Notes: a model not told the origin generated them from the sequence alone. A stretch of DNA of 19,003 nucleotides from CTSOIL-112 sp049291875 (GCA_049291875.1 JBATQE010000044.1:1-19003), one strand, 5' to 3'. Shown: positions 7,622 to 15,070, counted from the first letter of the stretch. Program-made: numbers and translations.

Positions 7622-9235
7622 TCACGCCCCGCTCAGATTCACCGCATGTTCGCGCGTTTCGTGGAACACCAAGTCGGGGTAGCGCTCCTTCATCATGTCC
7701 AAATTCACACGGTGATTGGCCAGATAGGTCAAATTGCCCGCCGCATCCTCGGATAAATTATTCATCTGCGCTTTTTCAAACTCAGCCAATTGGGTTTTAT
7801 TCTCCGACGACACCCAGCGCGCGATGTTGGTGGACGGCGTTTCAAACATGACTTCCACACCGTATTCGGCTTGCAAGCGGTGCGCCACCACGTCAAACTG
7901 AAGCACGCCGACCGCGCCAAGCACGATATCCGAACCGTTCATTGGTTTGAACACCTGCACCGCGCCCTCTTCGCCGAGTTGCTGCAAACCTTTTTGTAAC
8001 TGTTTGATCTTCAGCGGATTTTTGATGCGCGCAATGCGGAATAATTCCGGCGCGAAAAATGGAATGCCGGTGAACGCGAGCATCTCGCCTTCGGAAAAGC
8101 TATCGCCAATCTGAATATTGCCATGATTCGGAATGCCGATGATGTCGCCCGCGAATGCTTCCTCGACGATTTCGCGCGCGTGCGACATGAAGGTCACGAC
8201 CGAGTTCGCCGCCACATCGCGGTTCAAACGCAAATGTTTCATTTTCATGCCGCGCTCGAATTTACCCGAACACACGCGCAAAAACGCAATGCGGTCACGG
8301 TGCTTCGGATCCATATTCGCCTGAATTTTAAATACGAAACCGGAAAATTTGCCTTCCGTCGGCATAACTTCGCGCACGGTCGCATCGCGCCCCGCAGGTG
8401 CGGGCGCCCACTCCAGCAACGCATCGAGAATTTCGCGCACGCCAAAGTTATTGATCGCCGAGCCGAAAAACACCGGTGTCAGGCGACCGGCCAAAAACTC
8501 GTCCAAGTCAAACGAATGCGATGCGCCCTGCACCAGCTCGATGTCCATTCGCAACTGCGCCGCTTCGTCGGCAAACAGTTCGTCCAAACGCGGATTGTCG
8601 ATGCCCTTGATCACCTCCAGATCGAGTACGATTTTTTCCGTCCCCGCCTCAAACAGCAGCACCTCATCGCGCAATAAATGATAAACACCCTTGAAATTTT
8701 TGCCCTTGCCAATCGGCCATGTCACCGGCGCACAGTTGATTTTCAAAATACTTTCAACCTCATCCAGCAAATCCAAGGGATCGCGCACTTCGCGGTCACA
8801 TTTATTCATAAACGTGACAATCGGCGTATGCCGCAGGCGACACACATCGAGTAATTTGATGGTCTGCGTCTCCACACCTTTGGCCGCGTCAATCACCATC
8901 AGCCCCGAATCCACGGCAGTCAGCACGCGATAGGTATCCTCGGAAAAGTCTTGGTGACCGGGCGTATCGAGCAGATTGACAAAATGCTCTTTGTACTCGA
9001 ACTGCATGACCGAGGACGCAACCGAAATGCCGCGCTGCTTCTCAATCTCCATCCAGTCGGAGGTGGCGAATTTACCGCCCTTTTTGCCTTTGACCGTACC
9101 CGCCTCCAAAATCGCGCCGGAGAACAGCAGGAGTTTCTCCGTGAGCGTGGTTTTCCCCGCGTCGGGGTGGGAAATGATGGCGAAAGTGCGGCGATGCTCG
9201 ACTTCGTGGCGAATTTGGTTCAGATCAGCAGACAT
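7622..9235 (-). CDS. prfC: Peptide chain release factor 3 (RF3)
   Basis: RF3 is the translational GTPase that recycles RF1/RF2 from the ribosome after peptide release. The 537-residue product is close to the 529 of E. coli. GTPase motifs are SHPDAGKT (22-29), DTPGHQDF (90-97) and NKCD (144-147), with the RF3-typical SDWMEIEKQRGIS and APVTWPIG segments, which distinguish it from EF-G. The open frame reaches 9295 only through a GTG; the ATG at 9235 gives an N-terminus fitting the family (residues leading into RRTFAIISHPDAGKTT). The Shine-Dalgarno site there is poor. The space upstream is short and holds a terminator hairpin, so no independent promoter is evident. Confidence 0.95.
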   Translation of the reverse strand: MSADLNQIRHEVEHRRTFAIISHPDAGKTTLTEKLLLFSGAILEAGTVKGKKGGKFATSDWMEIEKQRGISVASSVMQFEYKEHFVNLLDTPGHQDFSEDTYRVLTAVDSGLMVIDAAKGVETQTIKLLDVCRLRHTPIVTFMNKCDREVRDPLDLLDEVESILKINCAPVTWPIGKGKNFKGVYHLLRDEVLLFEAGTEKIVLDLEVIKGIDNPRLDELFADEAAQLRMDIELVQGASHSFDLDEFLAGRLTPVFFGSAINNFGVREILDALLEWAPAPAGRDATVREVMPTEGKFSGFVFKIQANMDPKHRDRIAFLRVCSGKFERGMKMKHLRLNRDVAANSVVTFMSHAREIVEEAFAGDIIGIPNHGNIQIGDSFSEGEMLAFTGIPFFAPELFRIARIKNPLKIKQLQKGLQQLGEEGAVQVFKPMNGSDIVLGAVGVLQFDVVAHRLQAEYGVEVMFETPSTNIARWVSSENKTQLAEFEKAQMNNLSEDAAGNLTYLANHRVNLDMMKERYPDLVFHETREHAVNLSGA

Positions 9236-9263
9236 AATAGAAGCGCGAACGCGCAAGTAGCAA

Positions 9264-9308
9264 AAAACCGCCATTTTACGTGAGATTGACCTCACTCGTG
9301 GCGGTTTT
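9264..9308 (-). terminator. Terminator hairpin after the SQR-like gene
   Basis: AAAACCGCCA (9264-9273) and TGGCGGTTTT (9299-9308) form a perfect 10-bp stem; inside it GTGAG (9280-9284) and CTCAC (9291-9295) extend the hairpin. On the minus strand it ends in six T residues. It lies 32 bp beyond the stop of the flavoprotein gene and 28 bp before prfC. Confidence 0.75.
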
Positions 9309-9340
9309 GGCAGCCGACTCCCCTCGGCAAAACGGGATGA

Positions 9341-10468
9341 TCAGCGGTATTGGCGCAAATACCACCACTCAAACGCACGCTTGAGCCAGTGGAACAGTCG
9401 CATCGGCGGCAAAGCAATCGCGTGGCGTTCATTGCGCAACACCAGCGCGCCTTTGTTCACCGAATCAATGATGCACATCAACTCGACCTTAAAGCGCGCA
9501 TCAGCCGGCTGCCCATTTAGCTCCGCCCATAGGTTTTTCGCGGCGGCGACCGCTTGTAAATCGGCCATGTGCGCTTGCTTAGGCATCCAATCCGGCCCCG
9601 GGAAACTGCCTGAATCACCGGCGACGTAGACGCAGCTCATGCCCTCAACCTTGCAATGCGCATCCGCCTGCAGCAAACCACCGGCCGAGCGCGGCAAAGC
9701 CGTGTTATCAAACCACGCATTGCCCGTCATGCCGGGCATAAACAGTATCAAGTCTGCCTTAAATTCGCCACCCTCGGTGCGCACTTTATCCGCCTCAAAA
9801 GCGACCATTTTATGCCCCAAATGCGTCTCAATGCCGCGCTTGCCCATCTCCGCCAACAATCCCGACATCGCTTTCGGCCCCAAGCGGTTGCCCGGCTGCG
9901 CCGCCGGACTGAAAAAAGTCAGATGAAAGCGCTCGCGTCGCCCTTGTTGACGCAGCAGGGTATCAATGCCAAACAAAAATTCAAACATCGGCCCGCCGCG
10001 CATCGCGCTCGGCTCATTGGGATTACCCGCAAAGCCGACGGCAATCGTGCCGGCGTCCATCGACTGAATCCGATCACGAATTTTTTCCGCCGCATCAATC
10101 CCCTCGCACGGCGTGATCGCGTGCTCAATGCCCGGCAGCTTTTTAATGAATCGCCCGCCCGACGCGATCAGCAGCCCGTCGTTCGCCACATCACCCTGAT
10201 CCGTATGCACCATGCGACCGTCGGCGCTCACGCCGGTTACGTTCGCCTGATGAAAAAGCACACGATGCCGCGCAAAAAACGACTGCAACGGCACGATCAA
10301 ATCCTCGCGCGTGCGTAAGTGATTCGGAATCCAGATAATGCCCGGTAAATAATGCAACTCCGCACGCGGTGCAATCAAGGTGATTTCCACCTCTTGACTC
10401 AGTTGACGCAATTGCTTGACCGCCTTCAAAGCCGCAAAACCCGCGCCGATAATGGTAATGTGTTTCAA
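9341..10468 (-). CDS. FAD-dependent oxidoreductase, sulfide:quinone oxidoreductase-like
   Basis: The 375-residue protein has an N-terminal FAD-binding GAGFAALKA motif (8-16), a second dinucleotide-fold region near 140-165, and the C-terminal FAD motif YVAGDSGSFPG (281-291). The C-terminal FHWLKRAFEWWYLRQYR tail is amphipathic and Trp-rich like the membrane-binding end of sulfide:quinone reductases (SQR). C121 and C332 sit where SQRs have their first and third catalytic cysteines. The central cysteine is missing: that region reads EPSAMRGGPMFE (152-163). It may therefore not be a classical SQR; an NADH- or other donor:quinone reductase is possible. The start is TTG at 10468, supported by GGAG five bases upstream. 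It follows the cyd operon on the same strand and could deliver electrons to the quinone pool the bd oxidase drains. Confidence 0.8.
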   Translation of the reverse strand: MKHITIIGAGFAALKAVKQLRQLSQEVEITLIAPRAELHYLPGIIWIPNHLRTREDLIVPLQSFFARHRVLFHQANVTGVSADGRMVHTDQGDVANDGLLIASGGRFIKKLPGIEHAITPCEGIDAAEKIRDRIQSMDAGTIAVGFAGNPNEPSAMRGGPMFEFLFGIDTLLRQQGRRERFHLTFFSPAAQPGNRLGPKAMSGLLAEMGKRGIETHLGHKMVAFEADKVRTEGGEFKADLILFMPGMTGNAWFDNTALPRSAGGLLQADAHCKVEGMSCVYVAGDSGSFPGPDWMPKQAHMADLQAVAAAKNLWAELNGQPADARFKVELMCIIDSVNKGALVLRNERHAIALPPMRLFHWLKRAFEWWYLRQYR

Positions 10469-10495
10469 AATATCTCCGTGCCAATCTTAAGGAAG

Positions 10496-10560
10496 GGCGG
10501 ACACACAATGTCCGCCTTGGCTATCTTCATCAACTGCCGCAAACCACGATTCGCGGCAGT
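10496..10560 (-). promoter_or_regulatory. Two tandem hairpins between cydX and the flavoprotein gene
   Basis: ACTGCCGC (10533-10540) pairs perfectly with GCGGCAGT (10553-10560), and GGCGGACA (10496-10503) with TGTCCGCC (10509-10516, 5-nt loop). Both lie in the 98-bp gap after cydX. Neither has a strong T-tract on the minus strand, so they may be partial terminators, RNA-stability hairpins at the operon end, or leader structures for the next gene. Confidence 0.45.
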
Positions 10561-10566
10561 GGCTCC

Positions 10567-10677
10567 TTAATGTCCGTCATTATGCTGATTATTGGTTTGA
10601 TTTTCAAACCATAAGGCGCACATGGCAGCAAAAACCACCGCCAAAGCCACGCCGAGAATCCAAGTAAAGTACCACAT
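10567..10677 (-). CDS. cydX: Cytochrome bd oxidase small subunit CydX
   Basis: This 36-residue gene was found by translating the gap after cydB. It starts MWYFTWILGVALAVVFAAM, very close to E. coli CydX (MWYFAWILG), with a single transmembrane helix followed by a short hydrophilic tail rich in Asn, Gln and His. CydX stabilises the heme b/d sites of the CydAB complex in the inner membrane. GAGGTG lies five bases before the ATG. It starts 29 bp after the cydB stop, so it belongs to the operon. The conserved Trp and Tyr at the N-terminus and the position make this a confident call despite the size. Confidence 0.93.
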   Translation of the reverse strand: MWYFTWILGVALAVVFAAMCALWFENQTNNQHNDGH

Positions 10678-10706
10678 AGTCACCTCTTTTCAATCATCGA
10701 ATCAAT

Positions 10707-11843
10707 TTAGTACAGCGTCTTATCATTGGCCTTGACGTACTCCACAGTCACTTTTCCACGCATCACTCGATACGCCCACGAAGTGTAGGTCAAAATAATC
10801 GGCACAAAAATGATCGCCACCCACAGCATAACATTGAGCGTGTATTTACTGGATGCAGCATCCCACAATGTCAAGCTCATAGTCGGATTATCCGACGATG
10901 GCATGACAAATGGGAACAATGCCACACCCGCCGTCAGAATCGTCCCCACAACCGCCAACGACATAGCGACAAAACCGAGCAAGGTGCGGTGTTTGCTTTG
11001 CAAGGCCAATGTAGCCAAAACACACAGATACACCAACGCGGGGAATACCCATAAAACAGGCATCGCTGCGTAATTGCTCAGCCAGCCACCCGGAACCATC
11101 ACCACCTGCTTCATCAGCGGATTCATCGCCAGATTCGGATCGCTCATCGCCACAATACGCATCCCCTCCATTTGCGACACCCACACACCGGCCAGCGTAA
11201 ACGCCAGCAAATTGACGACACCCGCATACCAATTAATTTTCTTAACCCGCGCCTGAATCACGCCTTCGGTGCGGTGTGCCAAATAGGAGCCGCCTTGAAG
11301 CATCAGCAAGGTCAAACTGACCACGCCCACCAGCAAGGCAAACGGATGAAGCAACTGAAAGAAATGACCGCTGAAAAACGCACGCATGGTGTCATCAATT
11401 TTGAACGGCACGCCTAAAAACAAATTACCAAAGGCCACACCAAACAACAAGGCAGGAACCGCACTGCCTATGAAAATCGCCCAATCCCAATTATTGCGCC
11501 AGCGATCACTGGCGATTTTTGAACGATATTCAAACCCCACAGGACGAAAGAACAAGGCCGCCAACAGCAACAACATCGCCCAGTACAAACCCGAGAAGGC
11601 AATCGCATACACAAACGGCCACGCCGCAAAAATCGCGCCGCCTGCCGTGATAAACCACACCTGATTGCCATCCCAATGCGGCGCAATGGTATTGATGACC
11701 GCGCGGCGCTCCAAATCGTTTTTACCGACAAACGGCAACAATGTGCCCACGCCCATATCATGTCCATCCATGATGGCAAAGCCGATGAGCAACACGCCGA
11801 TCAACAGCCACCAGATTAATTTTAACGTCATGTAATCCAACAT
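10707..11843 (-). CDS. cydB: Cytochrome bd ubiquinol oxidase subunit II (CydB)
   Basis: CydB is the second integral membrane subunit of the bd quinol:O2 oxidoreductase. The 378 residues match the E. coli length (379). N-terminal WWLLIGVLLIGFAIMDGHDMGVG contains the conserved D29, and the IAPHWDGNQVW stretch includes W57 and D58, corresponding to residues needed in E. coli. Other landmarks are FFRPVGFEYRSK, FPFVMPSS and the terminal LY. Eight to nine hydrophobic segments are apparent. AAGGAG overlaps the cydA stop codon, and the ATG follows 10 bp after that stop, indicating translational coupling. Confidence 0.97.
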   Translation of the reverse strand: MLDYMTLKLIWWLLIGVLLIGFAIMDGHDMGVGTLLPFVGKNDLERRAVINTIAPHWDGNQVWFITAGGAIFAAWPFVYAIAFSGLYWAMLLLLAALFFRPVGFEYRSKIASDRWRNNWDWAIFIGSAVPALLFGVAFGNLFLGVPFKIDDTMRAFFSGHFFQLLHPFALLVGVVSLTLLMLQGGSYLAHRTEGVIQARVKKINWYAGVVNLLAFTLAGVWVSQMEGMRIVAMSDPNLAMNPLMKQVVMVPGGWLSNYAAMPVLWVFPALVYLCVLATLALQSKHRTLLGFVAMSLAVVGTILTAGVALFPFVMPSSDNPTMSLTLWDAASSKYTLNVMLWVAIIFVPIILTYTSWAYRVMRGKVTVEYVKANDKTLY

Positions 11844-11853
11844 TATCGGCTCC

Positions 11854-13389
11854 TTATTTCACTTGTTCGGTCAAAACAGTCGGACCCAAGCGCGCGTATT
11901 TGATCATCAAATACATTTCCACAATCATCAGACCGGTATAAAACAGTACAAAGCCCGCCAATGACGCCCACACCTCACCGGCAGAAACACTGGAAGCAGA
12001 CAAATGCGTTGGCAAAATACCGGTCACCGTCCACGGCTGACGGCCATATTCAGCCACAATCCAGCCCAAGCTCGTCGCCACCCATGGCGCCGGCAGCATC
12101 CACACAGCAAAGCGCAAAAAGCCTTTTTTCTCGTGAATCACATTATTCGCCGACGCCCAGAACGCATAAATAAACATCGCGATAAAGGTAAAGCCCAATC
12201 CAACCATGATACGGAAACCATAGAATAGTGGCGTAACCTTTGGCACAGTGTCATGCGCCGCTTGACGGATCATCTCCGGCGTGGCTTGATTCAAATCACT
12301 GGCGTATTTTTTCACCAACAAACCGTAACCCAAATCATCCTTGTGTTGCAGCATGATGCTTTTCGCCTCAGCATTGCCCTGATCTTTTTTGTACGCCTCC
12401 AGAGCCAATACGCCTTTCACGCCGGATTCAACACGCGCGACATTGCGCTCACGAATCTCCCTAATTCCCGGTAACACCGTATCGGTTGAGCGCGTTGCGA
12501 TCAAACCCATCGCATATGGAATGTGAATCGCCCAATCATTCTTTTGTGCCGCTTCATTCGGCCAAGCGAGTAAATTAAAGCTCGCCGGCGCCGGCTCGGT
12601 TTCCCACATGCCTTCCATCGCCGCCAATTTGGCTTGTTGAAACTCACCCACCGCATAGCCGGATTCGTCACCCAACACCACCACACTCAAGGCCGAAGCC
12701 AAGCCAAAAGCAGAAGCAATGCGAATCGAACGTTTGGCAAATTCGACATGCTTGCCTTTGAGCAAATACCATGCCGAAATCGCCAACACAAATACCGAGC
12801 CGGTCACATAGCCTGCCGATACGGTATGCACGAATTTACTCTGCGCCACAGGATTGAACAAAATCTCTGAAAAACTGATCAACTCCATGCGCATGGTGAT
12901 CGGATTAAACTCCGAGCCGACCGGATTTTGCATCCAGCCATTCGCAATCAGAATCAACAACGCCGATAAATTGCTCGCCACCGCCAATAAAGCAGTTACC
13001 AATAAATGCTGCCCCTTGGACAAACGATCCCAGCCAAAGAAAAACAGCCCGATCATGGTTGATTCAAGGAAAAACGCCATCAAGCCTTCGATCGCCAGCG
13101 GCGCACCAAAAATATCGCCAACATAATGCGAGTAATACGCCCAGTTGGTACCGAACTGAAACTCCATCGTGATGCCCGTGGTCACGCCGAGCGCAAAATT
13201 AATCCCGAACAACTTCCCCCAAAACTTCGTCATGTCCTTGTAAATCTGCTTGCCCGACAGCACATAGGTCAATTCCATCGCTACCAAAATGAACGACAGC
13301 CCCAAGGTCAAGGGTACAAAAATAAAGTGATACAACGCCGTTACAGCGAACTGTAACCGCGCGGCATCCACAGCTCCTGCATCAATCAT
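11854..13389 (-). CDS. cydA: Cytochrome bd ubiquinol oxidase subunit I (CydA), long Q-loop type
   Basis: CydA binds quinol and the three hemes that reduce O2 to water in the inner membrane. All axial ligands align with E. coli CydA shifted by two: H21 (H19), H188 (H186) and M395 (M393). E101 and E109 in EGLMAFFLES are present. The Q-loop carries K254 and E259 in QQAKLAAMEGMWETEPAPA and the inserted C-terminal half of the loop (about 262-385), so this is the long-loop, E. coli bd-I-like form rather than a cyanide-insensitive short-loop oxidase. Length is 511 residues. ATG 13389 overlaps the TGA of cydP (ATGA), and AAGGAG lies inside cydP, so translation of the two genes is coupled. Confidence 0.97.
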   Translation of the reverse strand: MIDAGAVDAARLQFAVTALYHFIFVPLTLGLSFILVAMELTYVLSGKQIYKDMTKFWGKLFGINFALGVTTGITMEFQFGTNWAYYSHYVGDIFGAPLAIEGLMAFFLESTMIGLFFFGWDRLSKGQHLLVTALLAVASNLSALLILIANGWMQNPVGSEFNPITMRMELISFSEILFNPVAQSKFVHTVSAGYVTGSVFVLAISAWYLLKGKHVEFAKRSIRIASAFGLASALSVVVLGDESGYAVGEFQQAKLAAMEGMWETEPAPASFNLLAWPNEAAQKNDWAIHIPYAMGLIATRSTDTVLPGIREIRERNVARVESGVKGVLALEAYKKDQGNAEAKSIMLQHKDDLGYGLLVKKYASDLNQATPEMIRQAAHDTVPKVTPLFYGFRIMVGLGFTFIAMFIYAFWASANNVIHEKKGFLRFAVWMLPAPWVATSLGWIVAEYGRQPWTVTGILPTHLSASSVSAGEVWASLAGFVLFYTGLMIVEMYLMIKYARLGPTVLTEQVK

Positions 13390-13610
13390 GGTTGATTCTC
13401 CTTACTATTTTGAACAGGTTGATTTGAAATCGGATGTGCGCAATGAGCCGAACTACTGTAGAGACAATCCAGATTGTCTTGATTGACTTTAACTTGATAC
13501 GGCTGAATGAACGCCAGCCATAGCGCGTATAAAACCGCTATTTTTAGCAAGACAATCGCCAACAAATGCCAGCCCAAATTCAGCTTTCGCACATGCAAAA
13601 AATGCTTCAT
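13386..13610 (-). CDS. cydP: Small membrane protein at the head of the cyd operon, CydP-like
   Basis: This 74-residue protein has a basic N-terminus (MKHFLHVRKLNLGWH), one transmembrane helix at about 14-34 and a hydrophilic Asn/Gln-rich tail. Size, sequence style and position directly before cydA fit the putative cytochrome oxidase small subunit family called CydP, whose precise role is not established. The frame is open to 13652, but the ATG at 13610 has a strong GGGAGGTG site six bases upstream and gives a compact family-like N-terminus. It overlaps cydA by four bases. Two cysteines (C49, C57) lie in the tail beyond the helix. Family name is from memory of operon context; the membrane-helix prediction is from the sequence. 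Confidence 0.8.
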   Translation of the reverse strand: MKHFLHVRKLNLGWHLLAIVLLKIAVLYALWLAFIQPYQVKVNQDNLDCLYSSSAHCAHPISNQPVQNSKENQP

Positions 13611-13892
13611 AGACACCTCCCCCGACGCGCCCAAGAGGGTGTGCGCATACACGCCTCGACCTCGGTTTTCGGATGAAATTCAGTTGAAATACTGAGTAAA
13701 TAGTAGCATGCATTTCCTCCGAATCTTCTTTTATATTCGCATTTAATATATCAATATAATTTATTTTTATTATAAAATCTTATGGCGCGAATTTATTTTT
13801 ATTCAAAAACAATGGGTTATGTGAAATTCCCCTCGCTTATTCGTATTCGAAAAAGACTGAAATATTAAAAACGCATAAAAACAACACAAAAA
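13611..13892 (-). promoter_or_regulatory. AT-rich promoter region of the cyd operon
   Basis: The gap between the regulator gene and cydP (338 bp in all) holds no convincing gene. From about 13720 to 13880 it is much more AT-rich than its surroundings. On the minus strand a perfect TATAAT lies at 13769-13774, with no good -35 at 16-18 bp, which would fit an activator-dependent promoter. A TTGATA half-site near 13751 resembles an FNR/ANR half-site but lacks the inverted partner. The exact start of transcription cannot be fixed. Confidence 0.4.
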
Positions 13893-13915
13893 ACAGGGGC
13901 GTGAAAAGCCCCTGT
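13893..13915 (-). terminator. Rho-independent terminator of the Rrf2/IscR-like gene
   Basis: ACAGGGGC (13893-13900) and GCCCCTGT (13908-13915) form a perfect 8-bp stem with a 7-nt loop. On the minus strand it runs into TTTTTTG. It lies 34 bp after the stop of the regulator gene and isolates it from the cyd operon. Confidence 0.88.
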
Positions 13916-13948
13916 CGGCAACATAATATCCGATCAAAACAGTTGGTT

Positions 13949-14458
13949 TTATGATGCAAATCGCATCACGCTCAACAAAGGTGTGGCGTTGCGAGTGATA
14001 TTTTGTGAGCGCAAATGCTGCGTGCGCACCATACTGGTGTGCTGATCAAGCAAATCAGCCAAAGATACGCCTTGCAAATACTCCAGCATTTTCTGGTTCA
14101 GATGATTCCACAAATAGCGATCCAAAAAACCATCGAACCCCAAATCTTCCGCCTGTTCAATTGACGATTCAGCCGACGATTTATCCAGCGACTCACCCGA
14201 TACCGGATCAACCACCGAGATGATGTGCGCGATCGAGATGTCGTCTGCGGGCTTTGCCAGCACATAGCCGCCGCCCGGCCCCCGTACACTTTTGACCAAA
14301 CCGCGCCGTCGCAGTTTGCCAAACAGCAGTTCTAAATAAGACAGGGATAATTTTTGCCGCTCGGCAATCAATGACAGGCTAATCGGCGTTGCGCCATCGT
14401 ATTCAGCCAACTCCAGCAGTGCCATCACGGCATAACGCCCTCGGGTCGTTAATTTCAT
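13949..14458 (-). CDS. Rrf2-family transcriptional regulator, IscR-like without Fe-S cysteines
   Basis: The 169-residue protein begins MKLTTRGRYAVMALLELA, as in IscR, with the winged helix-turn-helix at about 28-50 (LSYLELLFGKLRRRGLV) and the wing signature SVRGPGGGY (57-65). IscR normally ligates a [2Fe-2S] cluster with three cysteines near residues 92-106 plus a histidine. Here that segment (SGESLDKSSAESSIEQAEDLG) has no cysteine, and the entire protein has none, so it cannot bind a cluster in the known way. Downstream residues (LWNHLNQKM, VSLADLL) follow the IscR fold. AAGGAG precedes the ATG. It is not next to iscSUA genes; its nearest same-strand neighbour is the cyd operon. It may be a cluster-independent repressor or activator; targets are unknown. 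Confidence 0.88.
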   Translation of the reverse strand: MKLTTRGRYAVMALLELAEYDGATPISLSLIAERQKLSLSYLELLFGKLRRRGLVKSVRGPGGGYVLAKPADDISIAHIISVVDPVSGESLDKSSAESSIEQAEDLGFDGFLDRYLWNHLNQKMLEYLQGVSLADLLDQHTSMVRTQHLRSQNITRNATPLLSVMRFAS

Positions 14459-14486
14459 GCGAACTCCTTAATCAATGCGTATAGAC

Positions 14487-14537
14487 CGCGAAACGCAATC
14501 GCGGCGCATGAGCCATCATGCGCACCGACGTTTCGCG
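14487..14537. promoter_or_regulatory. Nested perfect palindrome upstream of the Rrf2/IscR-like gene
   Basis: Outer arms CGCGAAACG (14487-14495) and CGTTTCGCG (14529-14537) are a perfect 9-bp inverted repeat. Nested inside, GCGCATGA (14504-14511) and TCATGCGC (14516-14523) are a perfect 8-bp repeat with a 4-bp centre. The structure fills most of the 90-bp gap before the regulator gene. No T-tract follows on either strand, so it looks more like an operator pair or structured leader than a simple terminator. Confidence 0.55.
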
Positions 14538-14548
14538 AACGGATTGGA

Positions 14549-15025
14549 TTAAAAAGCGATGGGCGGCGCCCGTGGTCGAGCGTGCCACTGCCGTAAGAAG
14601 GATTGAAATGCCTGCGTCTGCGACACCGGCGCGACGAGTTGCACCGTCGGCAGACCAAAGAAAAGCACCAGCGCCAACGGCAGCACCGTGGCTAAGACAC
14701 TGGTCCAACAGAATTCGCAACTACCGAATGGACTGATAAGATTCGGGGCGTTTTTTGCCGCAGCGCTTGCACTACCAGACGCGCCGACCAACTCAGCGCC
14801 CATGACTGAATTGGCCTTGGCGTTGGCTTTTAGCAATGGCAAGCCACCATCCGCCTCATCGGCCACCCAAACGGTTTGAATGCCCATGGCCGAGCACAGT
14901 TGCACAAAGCGACCACCCGGCGACATTTTGGCCAAAATTTGGTAAATCGGCACCAATGCCAACGCCAAAAACAGGATCATCAGTCCTGTGGCGATGCGCT
15001 GGCGGGTACGTTGGCGAATGTGCAT
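14549..15025 (-). CDS. DUF2946-like membrane protein
   Basis: The 158-residue protein has a basic N-terminus, a transmembrane helix at about 12-32, a second hydrophobic segment at 109-130, and between them C44 (LCSAMG) and a CEFC pair (C103, C106). This arrangement of an early cysteine followed by a CxxC before the second hydrophobic stretch matches DUF2946, a family of unknown function often seen near metal-uptake genes. The loop between is Ala/Ser-rich and low in complexity. The frame is open to a TTG at 15061, but the ATG at 15025 gives a better N-terminus and lies about 40 bp after a candidate -10. Its ribosome site is weak. It precedes the IscR-like gene on the same strand by 90 bp. The function is unknown; a metal-binding role is only a guess from the cysteines. 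Confidence 0.65.
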   Translation of the reverse strand: MHIRQRTRQRIATGLMILFLALALVPIYQILAKMSPGGRFVQLCSAMGIQTVWVADEADGGLPLLKANAKANSVMGAELVGASGSASAAAKNAPNLISPFGSCEFCWTSVLATVLPLALVLFFGLPTVQLVAPVSQTQAFQSFLRQWHARPRAPPIAF

Positions 15026-15070
15026 GGCGATGAAATAAAAGTCGAGTGAGCGGTGAATCAATCGTATTCT

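Noticed and set aside
13489..13713. 74-codon minus-strand frame starting at 13713 with a good GGAGG site
   Set aside because: The ribosome site is real-looking, but the frame overlaps cydP out of phase for most of its length and resembles no family. A leader peptide is possible but unsupported.
13745..13758. FNR/ANR box in the cyd promoter region
   Set aside because: Only one TTGAT half-site is present. The partner half does not match ATCAA, so a full box cannot be claimed.
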